Source: Brevundimonas aveniformis DSM 17977 (lineage in GTDB: Bacteria > Pseudomonadota > Alphaproteobacteria > Caulobacterales > Caulobacteraceae). From it: a stretch of 64,000 nt of DNA. The stretch covers positions 62,001 through 126,000 of the forward strand of contig NZ_AUAO01000003.1 in assembly GCF_000428765.1 (NCBI RefSeq), given 5' to 3'. The position numbers were made by a program, and so were the translations under genes. Positions 19,063 through 32,617 of the stretch are shown here, piece after piece. Position 1 is the stretch's first letter; each line of letters begins with the position of its first letter. Below the pieces are notes generated by a model. The model had not been told where the DNA came from. It worked only from the letters and a program-made list of their open reading frames with translations, and searched no databases.

Positions 19063-19749
19063 TCACAGGCCGATGTTGAGTACGGCGACCAGGGCGTCTT
19101 CGTACTGGGCAGACGGATTGGCGACATCGGTGTCGTAGTAGCGCAGGTCCAGAGATGCCCAGTCGGTGAGGCGGACATCCGCGCCGATATTCCAGGCGGT
19201 GTAGTCCCGGCTGTTGACCTGCTCACGGCGACCGACGGCGGCCGACACACGCACGCGCTCATGGACGCGGACGCGACCCCGGGCCTCAACCCAGGTCCAG
19301 CTGCGGGTCGAGCCGGCGCTGTCGGGCGAGTACTGGAAACGCAGGCGGGCATCGACACGGTCCGTCAGGCGGCGCGAGGCGTCGGCGGTGAATTCCCATG
19401 CGTCGTCGTCGGTGCCCGGGCGGGCGTTCAGGTACCATTTGTGAGTGGCGCTGAGATCGAACCGGAAACCGGCGGCTTCGGGTCGCCATCCAGCGGAGAT
19501 CTGGGGCTCGAGATCGGCGCCGATGGAGTGCTCGATCGTCTGGACCTCGGCAGCGACGTAGAAATCGTTGAGCCCCCATTCCACGGAGCCCATGGCGAAG
19601 GGGTCTCCCTCCGATTTGGAAGCCCCCTTGGAACGGTTGTCGGTGCCGACGGAGAAGTCGAAGGCGAACTCGCCGGGAATGTCCTGGGCCGAGGCCACGG
19701 CGGGTGCCGCAAGAGCGACGGCGAGGAGAGGCAGGGCGAGGCGCTTCAT
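19063..19749 (-). CDS. TorF/Gcw_chp-like putative outer membrane porin
   Basis: The 228-residue product has a signal peptide (MKRLALPLLAVALAAPAVASAQ) and then alternating beta strands ending in a terminal hydrophobic residue (VLNIGL), as in outer membrane barrels. FDFSVGTDNRSKGASKSEGDPFAMGSVEWG resembles the family start of Gcw_chp (TorF putative porin) proteins. I use the Met before the signal peptide; the frame extends 68 residues upstream without coding character. No regulation visible. Confidence 0.65.
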   Translation of the reverse strand: MKRLALPLLAVALAAPAVASAQDIPGEFAFDFSVGTDNRSKGASKSEGDPFAMGSVEWGLNDFYVAAEVQTIEHSIGADLEPQISAGWRPEAAGFRFDLSATHKWYLNARPGTDDDAWEFTADASRRLTDRVDARLRFQYSPDSAGSTRSWTWVEARGRVRVHERVRVSAAVGRREQVNSRDYTAWNIGADVRLTDWASLDLRYYDTDVANPSAQYEDALVAVLNIGL

Positions 19750-19807
19750 GGTCGGCTCCGAAGGCATTTGTCCGAACGCGGACGTTTCCGCGCCGTTCGG
19801 GCGGCGT

Positions 19808-20734
19808 TTAGCCGAATCGACGCGACAAATCCGTGACGGCCCCGTGAAACTCTTGCGAGAGTCGCTGGACCAGATCGGCGGTCGGCAGGACGTCATGGAC
19901 CGAGCCCGCCCCCTGGCCGGCGGACCAGACGGTCTTCCAGGCCTTGGCCTCATCGCCCATGTCGAGCTTGTGGTCGGGCAAGTGCTTGGGGTCGACGCCG
20001 TTGTCGATCAGCGACTGGGTCATGAAGTTGGCCGGGATGCCCGAGACGGCCGGGGTATAGGTGATGTCGGAGGCCCCGGCCTCGACGATCATGGTCTTGT
20101 AGGCGGTCGGGGCCATGGCCTCGGTCGTGTTGATGAAGCGGGTGCCCATGTAGGCGAAGTCGGCACCCAGCGTCATAGCTCCGGCGATATCGCGGCCCGT
20201 CGACAGGCAGCCCGACAGGATGATGGTTCCGGCGAAGAAATCCCGCACCTCATTGACCAGGGCGAAGGGGTTGATGACGCCGGCATGGCCGCCCGCGCCG
20301 TTGGCCACCAGGATCAGGCCGTCGACCCCGGCCTCGGCGGCCTTGCGGGCGTGACGGATGTTGGCGATGTCGTGAAAAACCACCCCGCCGTAGCCATGGA
20401 CGGCATCGACGACGTCACGGACGGCACCGAGCGAGGTGATGATCAGCGGCACTTTGTGGGCGACCGAAACCTCGAGGTCCGCCATCAGGCGGGGGTTGGT
20501 GGGATGGACGATGTGGTTGACGCCGAAGGCGGCGGCGTCCGGATTCAGCCGGCTCTTGATGTCGACCAGCCAGTCCCGATAGCCCTCGGTGGTTCGCTGG
20601 TTCAGGGATGGGAAGGTCCCGATGACCCCGGCATTGCAAGTCGCGACCACCAGATCCGGTCCTGAGACGAGAAACATCGGCGCGGCGATGACCGGCAGCT
20701 TGAGGCCGCGTTGCAGGGAATGAGGAATGGCCAT
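19808..20734 (-). CDS. Nitronate monooxygenase (2-nitropropane dioxygenase family)
   Basis: A 308-residue FMN-dependent TIM-barrel oxidoreductase that oxidises alkyl nitronates such as propionate 3-nitronate. Seen: LPVIAAPMFLVSG at the N-terminus, FHDIANIRHARKAAEAGVDGLILVANGAGGHAG with the conserved catalytic-region His, and LSGCLSTGRDIAGAMTLGADFAYMGTRF, the FMN phosphate site. Substrate is not predictable; it could be an enoyl reductase relative. Single gene, minus strand. Confidence 0.88.
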   Translation of the reverse strand: MAIPHSLQRGLKLPVIAAPMFLVSGPDLVVATCNAGVIGTFPSLNQRTTEGYRDWLVDIKSRLNPDAAAFGVNHIVHPTNPRLMADLEVSVAHKVPLIITSLGAVRDVVDAVHGYGGVVFHDIANIRHARKAAEAGVDGLILVANGAGGHAGVINPFALVNEVRDFFAGTIILSGCLSTGRDIAGAMTLGADFAYMGTRFINTTEAMAPTAYKTMIVEAGASDITYTPAVSGIPANFMTQSLIDNGVDPKHLPDHKLDMGDEAKAWKTVWSAGQGAGSVHDVLPTADLVQRLSQEFHGAVTDLSRRFG

Positions 20735-20792
20735 GAGATGTCCCTTGGTTTCGATCCGCGAGGCTTAGACGGCGGACGTCAGGGAAGGCAAC

Positions 20793-21056
20793 TCAGTGAC
20801 CTGGAGCCCAAGGATCCCGATCGTAGAAGTCGATGTAGGTTCTTTGCCCAGGTTGCCAGTTTGGAGGAGGTTGCGTCGCGAGGGCGGCCTGGTTGGCCAG
20901 CAAGTGCTGGCCCAAATGCTCCCCGCTCGCGCTTGTCCGAACGATCCGGCAATCTGTGACCGCCCCCGATTGCAGAATTTCGCAGTCCAGGGTGACGTCG
21001 CTCTCGCGAACAGGACCCAAGTTGCCCTCGATCACAAAGCGGACATTGAAATTCAC
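20793..21056 (-). CDS. TonB-like protein, downstream fragment after a probable frameshift
   Basis: An 87-residue open frame from a GTG with no ribosome site. It reads like one repeat of a TonB C-terminal-like fold (VRESDVTLDCEILQSGAVTDCRIV) matching the repeat in the gene just upstream (ATVQCRLSEVSLATDC). The frame is open further upstream and reads PTVDTSPRPAVNFNVRF, joining smoothly to the upstream protein if one base is re-read near 21083. I therefore think it is the C-terminal part of the same protein, disconnected by a -1 frameshift, rather than an independent gene. Confidence 0.5.
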   Translation of the reverse strand: MNFNVRFVIEGNLGPVRESDVTLDCEILQSGAVTDCRIVRTSASGEHLGQHLLANQAALATQPPPNWQPGQRTYIDFYDRDPWAPGH

Positions 21057-21076
21057 CGCTGGTCGAGGCGAGGTGT

Positions 21077-21661
21077 CTACTGTGGGCCGAACAGGAACTG
21101 GACGGTGATCTGCTGGCCGGGCGTTGCGTTGGGGATCAGGCCGGGCGGCAGGCCCCCGCTGGTGAGCACATTGATCGCCTGCGCCCCCAGGCCGGTACCC
21201 TCGGGAGTTTCGGACAGGGTCGCACAGTCTGTCGCGAGGCTAACCTCGGAAAGCCGGCATTGGACCGTCGCCGCGCCGGTTTCGTGGCCCGAAATGACAA
21301 TCGTTGGGTTGGAGACGATCAGGGCAAAGGGAACCCGCAGCCGGAAGGTGGCGGGCTGTTCGACGGCGGCGACGAAGTCGGGGTTCATCCGCGCGCGCTC
21401 GATGACGGGAATGGCGGCGGTACCAAAGTCATGGCCGGGCGGGTCTTCGCTGAGTACGACGCAGTCGCTGGGAACGCCCTCCAGCGAGGCCTGACACCGT
21501 AGGGTCGCCGTTCCGGCGAGCCCGGCCTGGAGCGCGGCGACCGGATAGTCGGGGGCCGTGATGCTCGGCGGTTCGATCCACATCGGGATGGGTGCTGGCT
21601 GAGGAGCCTCTGGCGCGGGCTGCGCTAGAGCGAGGGTGGCGATCCAGGTTACGATGGCCAT
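21077..21661 (-). CDS. Secreted TonB-like protein, upstream part (probably truncated by a frameshift)
   Basis: A 194-residue product with a signal-like N-terminus (MAIVTWIATLALAQPAPEAPQP). Two repeats resemble the TonB C-terminal energy-transducing fold: PDYPVAALQAGLAGTATLRCQ followed by GVPSDCVVLSEDPPGHDFG, then ATVQCRLSEVSLATDC. Cys pairs recur in each repeat. The frame stops at FLFGPQ; the next repeat lies in another frame (20793-21056). Start at the Met after GGGGAC. Probably periplasmic; partner unknown. Confidence 0.55.
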   Translation of the reverse strand: MAIVTWIATLALAQPAPEAPQPAPIPMWIEPPSITAPDYPVAALQAGLAGTATLRCQASLEGVPSDCVVLSEDPPGHDFGTAAIPVIERARMNPDFVAAVEQPATFRLRVPFALIVSNPTIVISGHETGAATVQCRLSEVSLATDCATLSETPEGTGLGAQAINVLTSGGLPPGLIPNATPGQQITVQFLFGPQ

Positions 21662-21719
21662 AGTTGTCCCCATATGGTCCGTAAGGTCAGCCAATCTGCA
21701 TGGCTCGTGCCGACCCGCG

Positions 21720-21746
21720 TTGCTCCTGTCCGGCTTCGGTGCTAGA
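21720..21746 (+). promoter_or_regulatory. Candidate secG promoter
   Basis: TTGCTC (21720-21725), 15-base spacer, GCTAGA (21741-21746), which resembles the Caulobacter housekeeping form TTGACG...GCTANA. It lies 45 bp before the secG ATG. Consensus match only. Confidence 0.3.
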
Positions 21747-21790
21747 CGCCCCCGCTTGAACGCCGCCGAGCGGCCCCCAAGTTATACCCC

Positions 21791-22195
21791 ATGCTGCTTC
21801 ATATTCTGCTTGTCATTCAGATCCTGATCTCGATCGCCCTGATCGCTGTCGTCCTCATGCAACGCTCCGAAGGGGGCGCGCTGGGTATGGGCGGCGGTCC
21901 GACGGGCCTGATGACGGCGCGCGGCGCGGGCAACCTTCTGACCACGGCGACCTGGTGGCTGGGTGCGATGTTTGCCATCTGCGCCATTCTGTTGACCATC
22001 GTAGGCAATATGGAAGGCCGCACGGGTTCGTCCTTCGACGCGGAGGATATCGGTAGCGCCGTTGGCGTGCCGGCGGACCCGGCCGCCCAGCCCGAACAAC
22101 CCACCGCTCCGGTCGCACCGGCGCAAGACAGCCTGTCGTTGGACAGCCTGCCGGTGGGTGAGGGTGCCACCTCTTCGGGAGCCCCGGCCCAGTGA
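21791..22195 (+). CDS. secG: Preprotein translocase subunit SecG
   Basis: Small inner membrane component of SecYEG. The 134-residue protein has the two expected helices (about 4-21 and 55-76), the loop motif VVLMQRSEGGALGMGGG between them, and an Ala/Pro-rich C-terminal tail seen in alphaproteobacterial SecG. It is followed by a strong terminator and then pyrG, a common secG-pyrG arrangement. Confidence 0.96.
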   Translation: MLLHILLVIQILISIALIAVVLMQRSEGGALGMGGGPTGLMTARGAGNLLTTATWWLGAMFAICAILLTIVGNMEGRTGSSFDAEDIGSAVGVPADPAAQPEQPTAPVAPAQDSLSLDSLPVGEGATSSGAPAQ

Positions 22196-25029
<2,834 letters not shown>

Positions 25030-25067
25030 AACCGGAGGGCGGTTGAGGCATAAGCCCGCGCTCCGAA

Positions 25068-25098
25068 GGCGGGCCTGGTGCCCGCCCGTTCCATTTTT
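25068..25098 (+). terminator. Intrinsic terminator between the GNAT gene and rpmF
   Basis: GGCGGGC/GCCCGCC (25068-25074 with 25080-25086), 5-base loop, followed by TTCCATTTTT. An alternative partner, GCCCGC at 25054-25059, could compete for the left arm. Confidence 0.65.
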
Positions 25099-25140
25099 CG
25101 CGCCCCGTTTCGTGGCGCCCGAACCCAACGAGAGACGGAC

Positions 25141-25323
25141 ATGGCCGTTCCGAAGCGAAAAACCTCGCCCTCGCGTCGCAATATGCGCCGCGCCCACGAC
25201 GCCCTGGGCACCAACGCCTATGTCGAGGACAAGGACACCGGCGAACTGCGCCGTCCGCATCACATCGACCTGAAGTCGGGCACCTATCGGGGCCGTCAGG
25301 TGATCGAGGCCAAGGAAGACTAA
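25141..25323 (+). CDS. rpmF: 50S ribosomal protein L32
   Basis: A 60-residue basic ribosomal protein beginning [22 protein letters not shown], the conserved L32 start. It lacks the zinc-ribbon Cys pairs, as in other alphaproteobacterial L32. The frame extends upstream of the ATG, but AGAGACGG and the family N-terminus fix the start. A terminator hairpin follows at 25350. Confidence 0.97.
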   Translation: MAVPKRKTSPSRRNMRRAHDALGTNAYVEDKDTGELRRPHHIDLKSGTYRGRQVIEAKED

Positions 25324-25349
25324 ACCCTTCCTCGATTGCGAGCCTTTGG

Positions 25350-25384
25350 ACGCCGTGCGAACCTTCGCGCGGCGTTCTGCGTTT
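25350..25384 (+). terminator. Terminator after rpmF
   Basis: ACGCCGTGCGAA pairs with TTCGCGCGGCGT across a 2-base loop (25350-25375; one wobble), then TTCTGCGTTT. Weak T tract, but strong stem. Confidence 0.55.
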
Positions 25385-25412
25385 GGGCAGGGTGCCTTCG
25401 CAGGAGACACCC

Positions 25413-26024
25413 ATGCGCCTGACTGCCTGCCTTGTTCTCGCCGCGTCTGTACTGGCCCTGGGGGCCTGTCAGCCCGCCGCCAATGGATCCGAGGGCAGCG
25501 ATAGCGCGGCGGCTACGCTCCCTGCGGAAAGTTCGCCCAGCGCCGATACGCTGACCGCCGAGGGCTGGGGGCCGCTTCGAATCGGTATGACCCTGGATGA
25601 GGTGGTCGCCGCCGCCGGGCCGGATTCGGACCCGGAAGCCATCGGTGGGCCGGAGCCCGAATACTGCGACCAGTTCCGCCCCGAGCAGGCCCCGGAAGGT
25701 CTGCTGGTCATGATCGAGCAGGGGGTGCTGACCAGCATTTCGATCTTTGAGCCATCGACCTTGAGGACGGACCGAGGCTTCGGCATCGGTTCGACGGCGG
25801 CGGAGATCAAGGCCGCCTATGGCGATGCTGCGACCGTCGAGCCGCACCACTATGTCGGCCCGCCCGCTGAGTACATTACGGCCTGGAATGGGGGGCGACC
25901 GAGCGAGCCCTATGTCCAGGACCCGAACGCACGCGGGATTTCCTATGAGACGGACGAGAACGGCGTGGTGACCCTGATCAAGGTGGGCGGCCCGTCGATC
26001 CAGTATGTCGAGGGCTGTGCCTGA
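25413..26024 (+). CDS. Predicted lipoprotein, function unknown
   Basis: A 203-residue product with a lipoprotein signal (MRLTACLVLAASVLALGAC, lipobox LGAC) and Ser/Ala-rich linker, then a compact domain (about 45-203) with sequence GWGPLRIGMTLDEVVAAAG, a pattern seen in secreted proteins of unknown role, and Cys in PEYCDQF and at YVEGCA. I do not recognise a named family. AGGAGAC is positioned for this ATG; the frame upstream adds ten residues. Confidence 0.75.
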   Translation: MRLTACLVLAASVLALGACQPAANGSEGSDSAAATLPAESSPSADTLTAEGWGPLRIGMTLDEVVAAAGPDSDPEAIGGPEPEYCDQFRPEQAPEGLLVMIEQGVLTSISIFEPSTLRTDRGFGIGSTAAEIKAAYGDAATVEPHHYVGPPAEYITAWNGGRPSEPYVQDPNARGISYETDENGVVTLIKVGGPSIQYVEGCA

Positions 26025-26078
26025 CGGATAGTGCACCGTGAATCGGGTGCAAAAGGTGCAAAAGGTGCAGAAAACGAT

Positions 26079-26492
26079 TCATACTGCATCCTCGCGGCCA
26101 CGGTGTTCACGGCGAGCGGCAGCCGCGAGGGAGCGGCCCACGCGGGTCCAGCCCTGAGCCTCTGTCAACTGACCTTCGCGAACGGCGCGGGCCGCGCGGC
26201 GCATGGCTGTGTCGGCCATGACGCCAAAGTTTGGCCGGTCATCGCGAGCGAGGTCTTCTGATGTGGGAGGAGCCGCAATCACCGGATCAGGCGCGTCGAT
26301 CTTTCGCCAGCCTTCTTCGCGGGCACGGGTCCTGAGCGTTGAGATGCTGATGCCAAACAGCTCTGCCAGGGATTCGCCGCTCTCGCCGTTGAGGTAGCGT
26401 TCCCGGATCGCCTCCCAGATTTCGGGCGACAGGCGAAAGCGCGGCGGGGCCCGATGCGGGGCGGGGGCCTGGGGTATGTCGTTCCAGTTCAC
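26079..26492 (-). CDS. Helix-turn-helix protein, probable DNA-binding regulator
   Basis: A 137-residue protein starting at a GTG 8 bases after AAAGGAG. Residues 20-60 form a HTH-like region (SPEIWEAIRERYLNGESGES, LAELFGISISTLRTRAREEGW), similar to small phage- or transposon-type HTH domains that read recognition helix TLRTRAREEGW. The C-terminal half is basic and Ala-rich (RRAARAVREGQL, AAAARREHRGRE). Divergent from eno across 115 bp, so it may touch the eno promoter, but no target can be shown. Family not recognised. Confidence 0.6.
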   Translation of the reverse strand: MNWNDIPQAPAPHRAPPRFRLSPEIWEAIRERYLNGESGESLAELFGISISTLRTRAREEGWRKIDAPDPVIAAPPTSEDLARDDRPNFGVMADTAMRRAARAVREGQLTEAQGWTRVGRSLAAAARREHRGREDAV

Positions 26493-26520
26493 GGCGAGGA
26501 CTCCTTTGGCCTGAGTCTGA

Positions 26521-27891
<1,371 letters not shown>

Positions 27892-27923
27892 GGGGCGTTC
27901 GCCCGCCTTGGATCTCGAGTATC

Positions 27924-28033
27924 GTCATGGCCGGGCGTGTCCCGGCCATCCATCGTCGCGATTTCGCAGGATTGGTGTGACCTGACCAGCCGGTCGAGGT
28001 GATGGGCCCCCGGGACAAGCCCGGGGATGATGA
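27924..28033. repeat. REP/BIME-like palindromic repeat, copy A
   Basis: Left arm 27924-27951 contains ATGGCCGGG-cgtgt-CCCGGCCAT, a 9-bp stem; right arm 28004-28033 contains CCCCGGG-acaag-CCCGGGG and ends GATGATGA. The arms are imperfect inverted copies with an unrelated centre. Located between eno and the ftsB-like gene. Confidence 0.7.
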
Positions 28034-28049
28034 GGTCGTTGGAGGGAAA

Positions 28050-28064
28050 TTAGCACAAAATTAA
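28050..28064. promoter_or_regulatory. Candidate CtrA-binding site upstream of the ftsB-like gene
   Basis: TTAG-N7-TTAA (28050-28053, 28061-28064) fits the CtrA consensus TTAA-N7-TTAA in 7 of 8 positions. Two adjacent GANTC methylation sites (GAATC 28086-28090, GACTC 28091-28095) lie between it and the GTG. Consensus match only. Confidence 0.5.
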
Positions 28065-28113
28065 GCCTGTTCGGGCATCGCTGTAGAATCGACTCCAGCG
28101 TGTTCGGACCGCC

Positions 28114-28413
28114 GTGACCTTCAACTTCAGACCCTATGTGAGACTGGCGGTGCTGGTGACGCTGATTGGGTATTTTTCGACCCAGGCGCTGACGGGCGAA
28201 CGGGGCCTGATGAACGGCACCGAACGGCATCGCGATCTGGCGGCGCGGCGGGCTGAGCTGACGGAGCTGAGGGTGACGCGCGGCGAGCTGGAGGCCCGGG
28301 TTCAGGGGCTTTCGCCGGAACATCTTTCGGTCGATCTGCTGGAAGAGCGGGCGCGCGTCGTGCTCGGCTTCGCCCATCCTGATGATTATGTGATCCGCCA
28401 GACGGCGTCTTAG
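28114..28413 (+). CDS. FtsB/DivIC-like septum formation initiator
   Basis: A 99-residue bitopic membrane protein: one membrane segment (about 8-25), then a coiled coil (RHRDLAARRAELTELRVTRGEL) and the family end LLEERARVVLGFAHPDDYVI. FtsB links FtsL and FtsQ in the divisome. Start GTG is fixed by the membrane segment. Upstream, a CtrA-like box and two CcrM sites suggest cell-cycle control. In Caulobacterales, as here, this gene sits between eno and pdhA. Confidence 0.88.
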   Translation: MTFNFRPYVRLAVLVTLIGYFSTQALTGERGLMNGTERHRDLAARRAELTELRVTRGELEARVQGLSPEHLSVDLLEERARVVLGFAHPDDYVIRQTAS

Positions 28414-28494
28414 GCTTTCTAGGCTTTGCCAAGCGGAACCGAAGGCTGCTAAAGCCCGCTTTCCGTAGGGTTATGAGGTCTGGGAGGACGCCGG

Positions 28495-29508
28495 ATGGCG
28501 AAAGCCGCCGCCAAGACAAACGCCAAGAAGTCCAATGGCCCCGAGGCGTCCAAGGACGAGCTCTTGGGCTATTACCGCGAGATGCTGCTGATCCGCCGCT
28601 TCGAGGAGCGGGCCGGACAGCTGTACGGCATGGGTCTGATCGGGGGGTTCTGTCACCTCTATATCGGCCAGGAGGCCGTGGCCGTGGGCGTGCAGGCCAA
28701 CGTCAAACAGGGCTTTGACAAGATCATCACCGGATACCGCGACCACGGCCATATGCTGGCGGCGGGGATGGACCCCAATGCCGTGATGGCCGAGCTGACC
28801 GGGCGCATCGGCGGCTCGTCCAAGGGCAAGGGCGGCTCGATGCATATGTTCGACACCGCCACGGCCTTCTATGGCGGGCACGGGATTGTCGGGGCGCAGG
28901 TGGCGCTGGGCACCGGGCTGGCGTTCGCGGGCAAGTACCGGGGCGATGACTCGGTCGCGTTTATCTATTTCGGCGACGGCGCGGCCAACCAGGGCCAGGT
29001 CTATGAGAGCTTCAACATGGCCGAGCTGTGGAAGCTGCCGGCCATCTACATCATCGAGAACAACCAGTACGCCATGGGCACCAGCATTGAGCGGGCGTCC
29101 TCGACGACCGAGCTGTATCAGCGCGGGGCCAGCTTCGGCATTCCAGGTGAGCAGGTCGACGGCATGGACGTGCTGGCGGTACGCGACGCCACGGCGCGGG
29201 CGGTGAAGCGGGCGCGCGAAGGCGGCGGTCCCTTCATTCTGGAAGTGAAGACCTACCGCTATCGCGGTCATTCCATGAGCGATCCGGCGAAATATCGGAC
29301 CAAGGAGGAGGTCGACGAGGTCAAGAAGACCCGCGACCCGATCGACCATGTGAAGCACCTGCTGGACCAGGCCGGCGCCAAGGAAGCCGACCTCAAGCCG
29401 ATCGAGGACGAGGTGAAAGCCATCGTCGCCGAGGCCGTCCAGTTCGCGCAAGCCAGCCCGGAGCCGGATCCGTCTGAGCTCTATACCGACGTGTATCAGG
29501 AGGCTTGA
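28495..29508 (+). CDS. pdhA: Pyruvate dehydrogenase E1 component alpha subunit
   Basis: Decarboxylates pyruvate with thiamine diphosphate as part of the pyruvate dehydrogenase complex. The 337-residue protein has a basic Ala/Lys-rich head (about 1-22), then the E1-alpha fold with GGFCHLYIGQEAVAVG, the TPP-binding GDGAANQGQVYESFNMA through ENNQYA, and the regulatory loop SYRYRGHSMSDPA-like (KTYRYRGHSMSDP). GGGAGGACGCC upstream of the ATG is a strong ribosome site. First gene of the pdh operon; pdhB starts 3 bp later. Confidence 0.96.
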   Translation: MAKAAAKTNAKKSNGPEASKDELLGYYREMLLIRRFEERAGQLYGMGLIGGFCHLYIGQEAVAVGVQANVKQGFDKIITGYRDHGHMLAAGMDPNAVMAELTGRIGGSSKGKGGSMHMFDTATAFYGGHGIVGAQVALGTGLAFAGKYRGDDSVAFIYFGDGAANQGQVYESFNMAELWKLPAIYIIENNQYAMGTSIERASSTTELYQRGASFGIPGEQVDGMDVLAVRDATARAVKRAREGGGPFILEVKTYRYRGHSMSDPAKYRTKEEVDEVKKTRDPIDHVKHLLDQAGAKEADLKPIEDEVKAIVAEAVQFAQASPEPDPSELYTDVYQEA

Positions 29509-29511
29509 TCG

Positions 29512-30868
<1,357 letters not shown>

Positions 30869-30888
<20 letters not shown>

Positions 30889-31180
30889 AAAGCCAGACGG
30901 GGCCACGACCGGGCCGCATGCCGATACGGCGGTCGAGTTGATGCGCGCCTGGTGGATCCACGATCGTCCGGAGTATGTGCTGTCGGCGCGCCTGAAGGAT
31001 CCCAAGAATATCGGGCGGATGCTCTATGAGGCGGCCTTCCATTTTTCGAACGTCTATGCCTCCAACGGTCTGGGAACCCAGGAAGAGTTGCTGGCGCAAA
31101 TCAAAGAAGGTTGGGACGCCGCCAAGGAGATTCCGATGGCGACCAACATGACCACCGAGGCCCCGGCCAAGAAAGGCTGA
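30869..31180 (+). CDS. DUF5076 family protein in the pdh operon
   Basis: A 103-residue cytoplasmic protein. [44 protein letters not shown] fits DUF5076, small alphaproteobacterial proteins of unknown function. It overlaps the pdhB end by 20 bp and ends 2 bp before the pdhC start, so it is co-translated with the complex. A role in pyruvate dehydrogenase assembly or control is inferred from position only. AAGAAGG precedes the ATG. Confidence 0.7.
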
Positions 31181-31182
31181 GA

Positions 31183-32469
31183 ATGACCGACATCCTGATG
31201 CCGGCCCTGTCCCCGACCATGGAAGAGGGGACGCTGTCGAAATGGCACATCAAGGCCGGCGACACCGTGTCGGCGGGGGATGTGATCGCCGAGATCGAGA
31301 CGGACAAGGCGACCATGGAGGTCGAGGCCGTCGACGAGGGCGAGGTGGCCGAGATTCTGGTTCCCGAGGGGAGCGAGGGGGTCAAGGTCAATGCCGTGAT
31401 CGCGCGCCTGAAGGGCGAGGGCGGTCTGGCAGCGCCGGCACCGAAGGTCGAGGCGGCGAAGGTCGAGGCACCGAAGGCTGAGGCCGCGCCGGCGAAGGCG
31501 GACCCAGCGGCCGCCCCCTCCACCCCTTCGGGGTCCCCCTCCCCCGCGAGCGGGGGAGGATCAGGTGAGCGGGTGTTTTCGTCGCCCCTGGCGCGGCGGC
31601 TGGCGAAACAGGCCGGGCTGGATCTGAAGGCCATCAAGGGCACGGGCCCCAAGGGCCGGATCGTCGCGGCGGACGTCGAGGCGGCCGGCAAAGGTGGCGG
31701 GGCCAAGACTGCGCCGACGCCGGCCAGGGGCGAGGCGCGTCAGGTGCTGTCGCTGGAGCAGCAGGGCATCAAGCCGGGCAGCTATGATCTGGTGCCGCTG
31801 GACGGCATGAGGAAGGCCATTGCGCGGCGTCTGACCGACAGCTTCCGCGACGTGCCGCACTTCCCGTTGACCATCGACTGCGAGATCGACGGCCTGCTGG
31901 CGGCGCGGGCCAAGGTCAACGCCATGCTGGAAAGCCAGGGCGTGAAGGTCTCGGTCAATGACTTCGTGATGAAGGCGTCGGCCATGGCGTTGAAGGCGGT
32001 GCCGGAGGCGAATGCGTCCTACACGCCCGAGGGCATTGCGATGCACCACCACGCCGATGTGGCCATGGCGGTGGCCATCGACGGCGGCCTGATCACCCCG
32101 ATCATCTTCGCCGCTGAAACCAAGAGCCTGTCGCAAATCTCGGCGGAATCGAAAGACCTGGCCAAGCGCGCCCGCGAGCGCAAGCTGAAGCCGGAAGAGT
32201 TCCAGGGCGGGACGTTCAGCGTTTCCAACCTGGGCATGTTCGGCATCAAGACCTTCGCCTCGATCATCAATGAGCCGCAGGGCGCGATCATGAGCGTGGG
32301 GGCCGGCGAGCAGCGGCCCGTCGTGACCAAGGACGGCAAGCTGGCCGTGGCGACGGTGATGAGCGTGACCCTGACCTGCGATCACCGCGTGGTCGACGGG
32401 GCCATCGGGGCGAAATTCCTGCAGGTCTTCAAGCAGATGATCGAAGATCCTGTGACGATGCTGGCGTAG
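31183..32469 (+). CDS. pdhC: Pyruvate dehydrogenase E2 (dihydrolipoamide acetyltransferase)
   Basis: Transfers acetyl groups to CoA and forms the complex core. The 428-residue protein has a lipoyl domain (about 2-78, Lys in [14 protein letters not shown]), an Ala/Pro linker, the peripheral subunit-binding domain (about 128-163; [28 protein letters not shown]) and the acyltransferase catalytic domain with DHRVVDGA near the end. The lipoyl domain is nearly identical to that of PdhB. I start at the ATG after AAAGG. The linker contains a repeat insert (31512-31560). Confidence 0.96.
   Translation: MTDILMPALSPTMEEGTLSKWHIKAGDTVSAGDVIAEIETDKATMEVEAVDEGEVAEILVPEGSEGVKVNAVIARLKGEGGLAAPAPKVEAAKVEAPKAEAAPAKADPAAAPSTPSGSPSPASGGGSGERVFSSPLARRLAKQAGLDLKAIKGTGPKGRIVAADVEAAGKGGGAKTAPTPARGEARQVLSLEQQGIKPGSYDLVPLDGMRKAIARRLTDSFRDVPHFPLTIDCEIDGLLAARAKVNAMLESQGVKVSVNDFVMKASAMALKAVPEANASYTPEGIAMHHHADVAMAVAIDGGLITPIIFAAETKSLSQISAESKDLAKRARERKLKPEEFQGGTFSVSNLGMFGIKTFASIINEPQGAIMSVGAGEQRPVVTKDGKLAVATVMSVTLTCDHRVVDGAIGAKFLQVFKQMIEDPVTMLA
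31512..31560 (+). repeat. Palindromic repeat in the pdhC linker
   Basis: ACCCC-ttc-GGGGT followed by CCTCCCCCGC-ga-GCGGGGGAGG (31538-31559), a perfect 10-bp stem. It starts GCCCCCTCCACC and ends GGGGAGGATCAGG, as does the right half of the intergenic element near 57176-57240. Read in frame it codes for the Pro/Ser/Gly linker [17 protein letters not shown]. Confidence 0.6.
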
Positions 32470-32478
32470 CCAATGCCC

Positions 32479-32607
32479 GTCACCCTCGGGCCTGTCCCGA
32501 GGGTCCATCGTTGAGCTGATGCTTTTCGTGGGAAGACGGGTGCAGACATAACGGCGGCGGTCGCGCTGGCCTTCGCCATGGGCCCTCGGGACAGGCCCGA
32601 GGGTGAC
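32479..32607. repeat. REP/BIME-like palindromic repeat, copy B
   Basis: Left arm 32479-32506 and right arm 32580-32607 are inverted copies with 27 of 28 matching positions. Each arm folds as CCCTCGGG...CCCGAGGG (8-bp stem, 5-base loop). The centre is unrelated sequence. It lies between pdhC and lpdA and ends 10 bases before the lpdA start. Confidence 0.85.
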
Positions 32608-32617
32608 GGAGTGAGAG

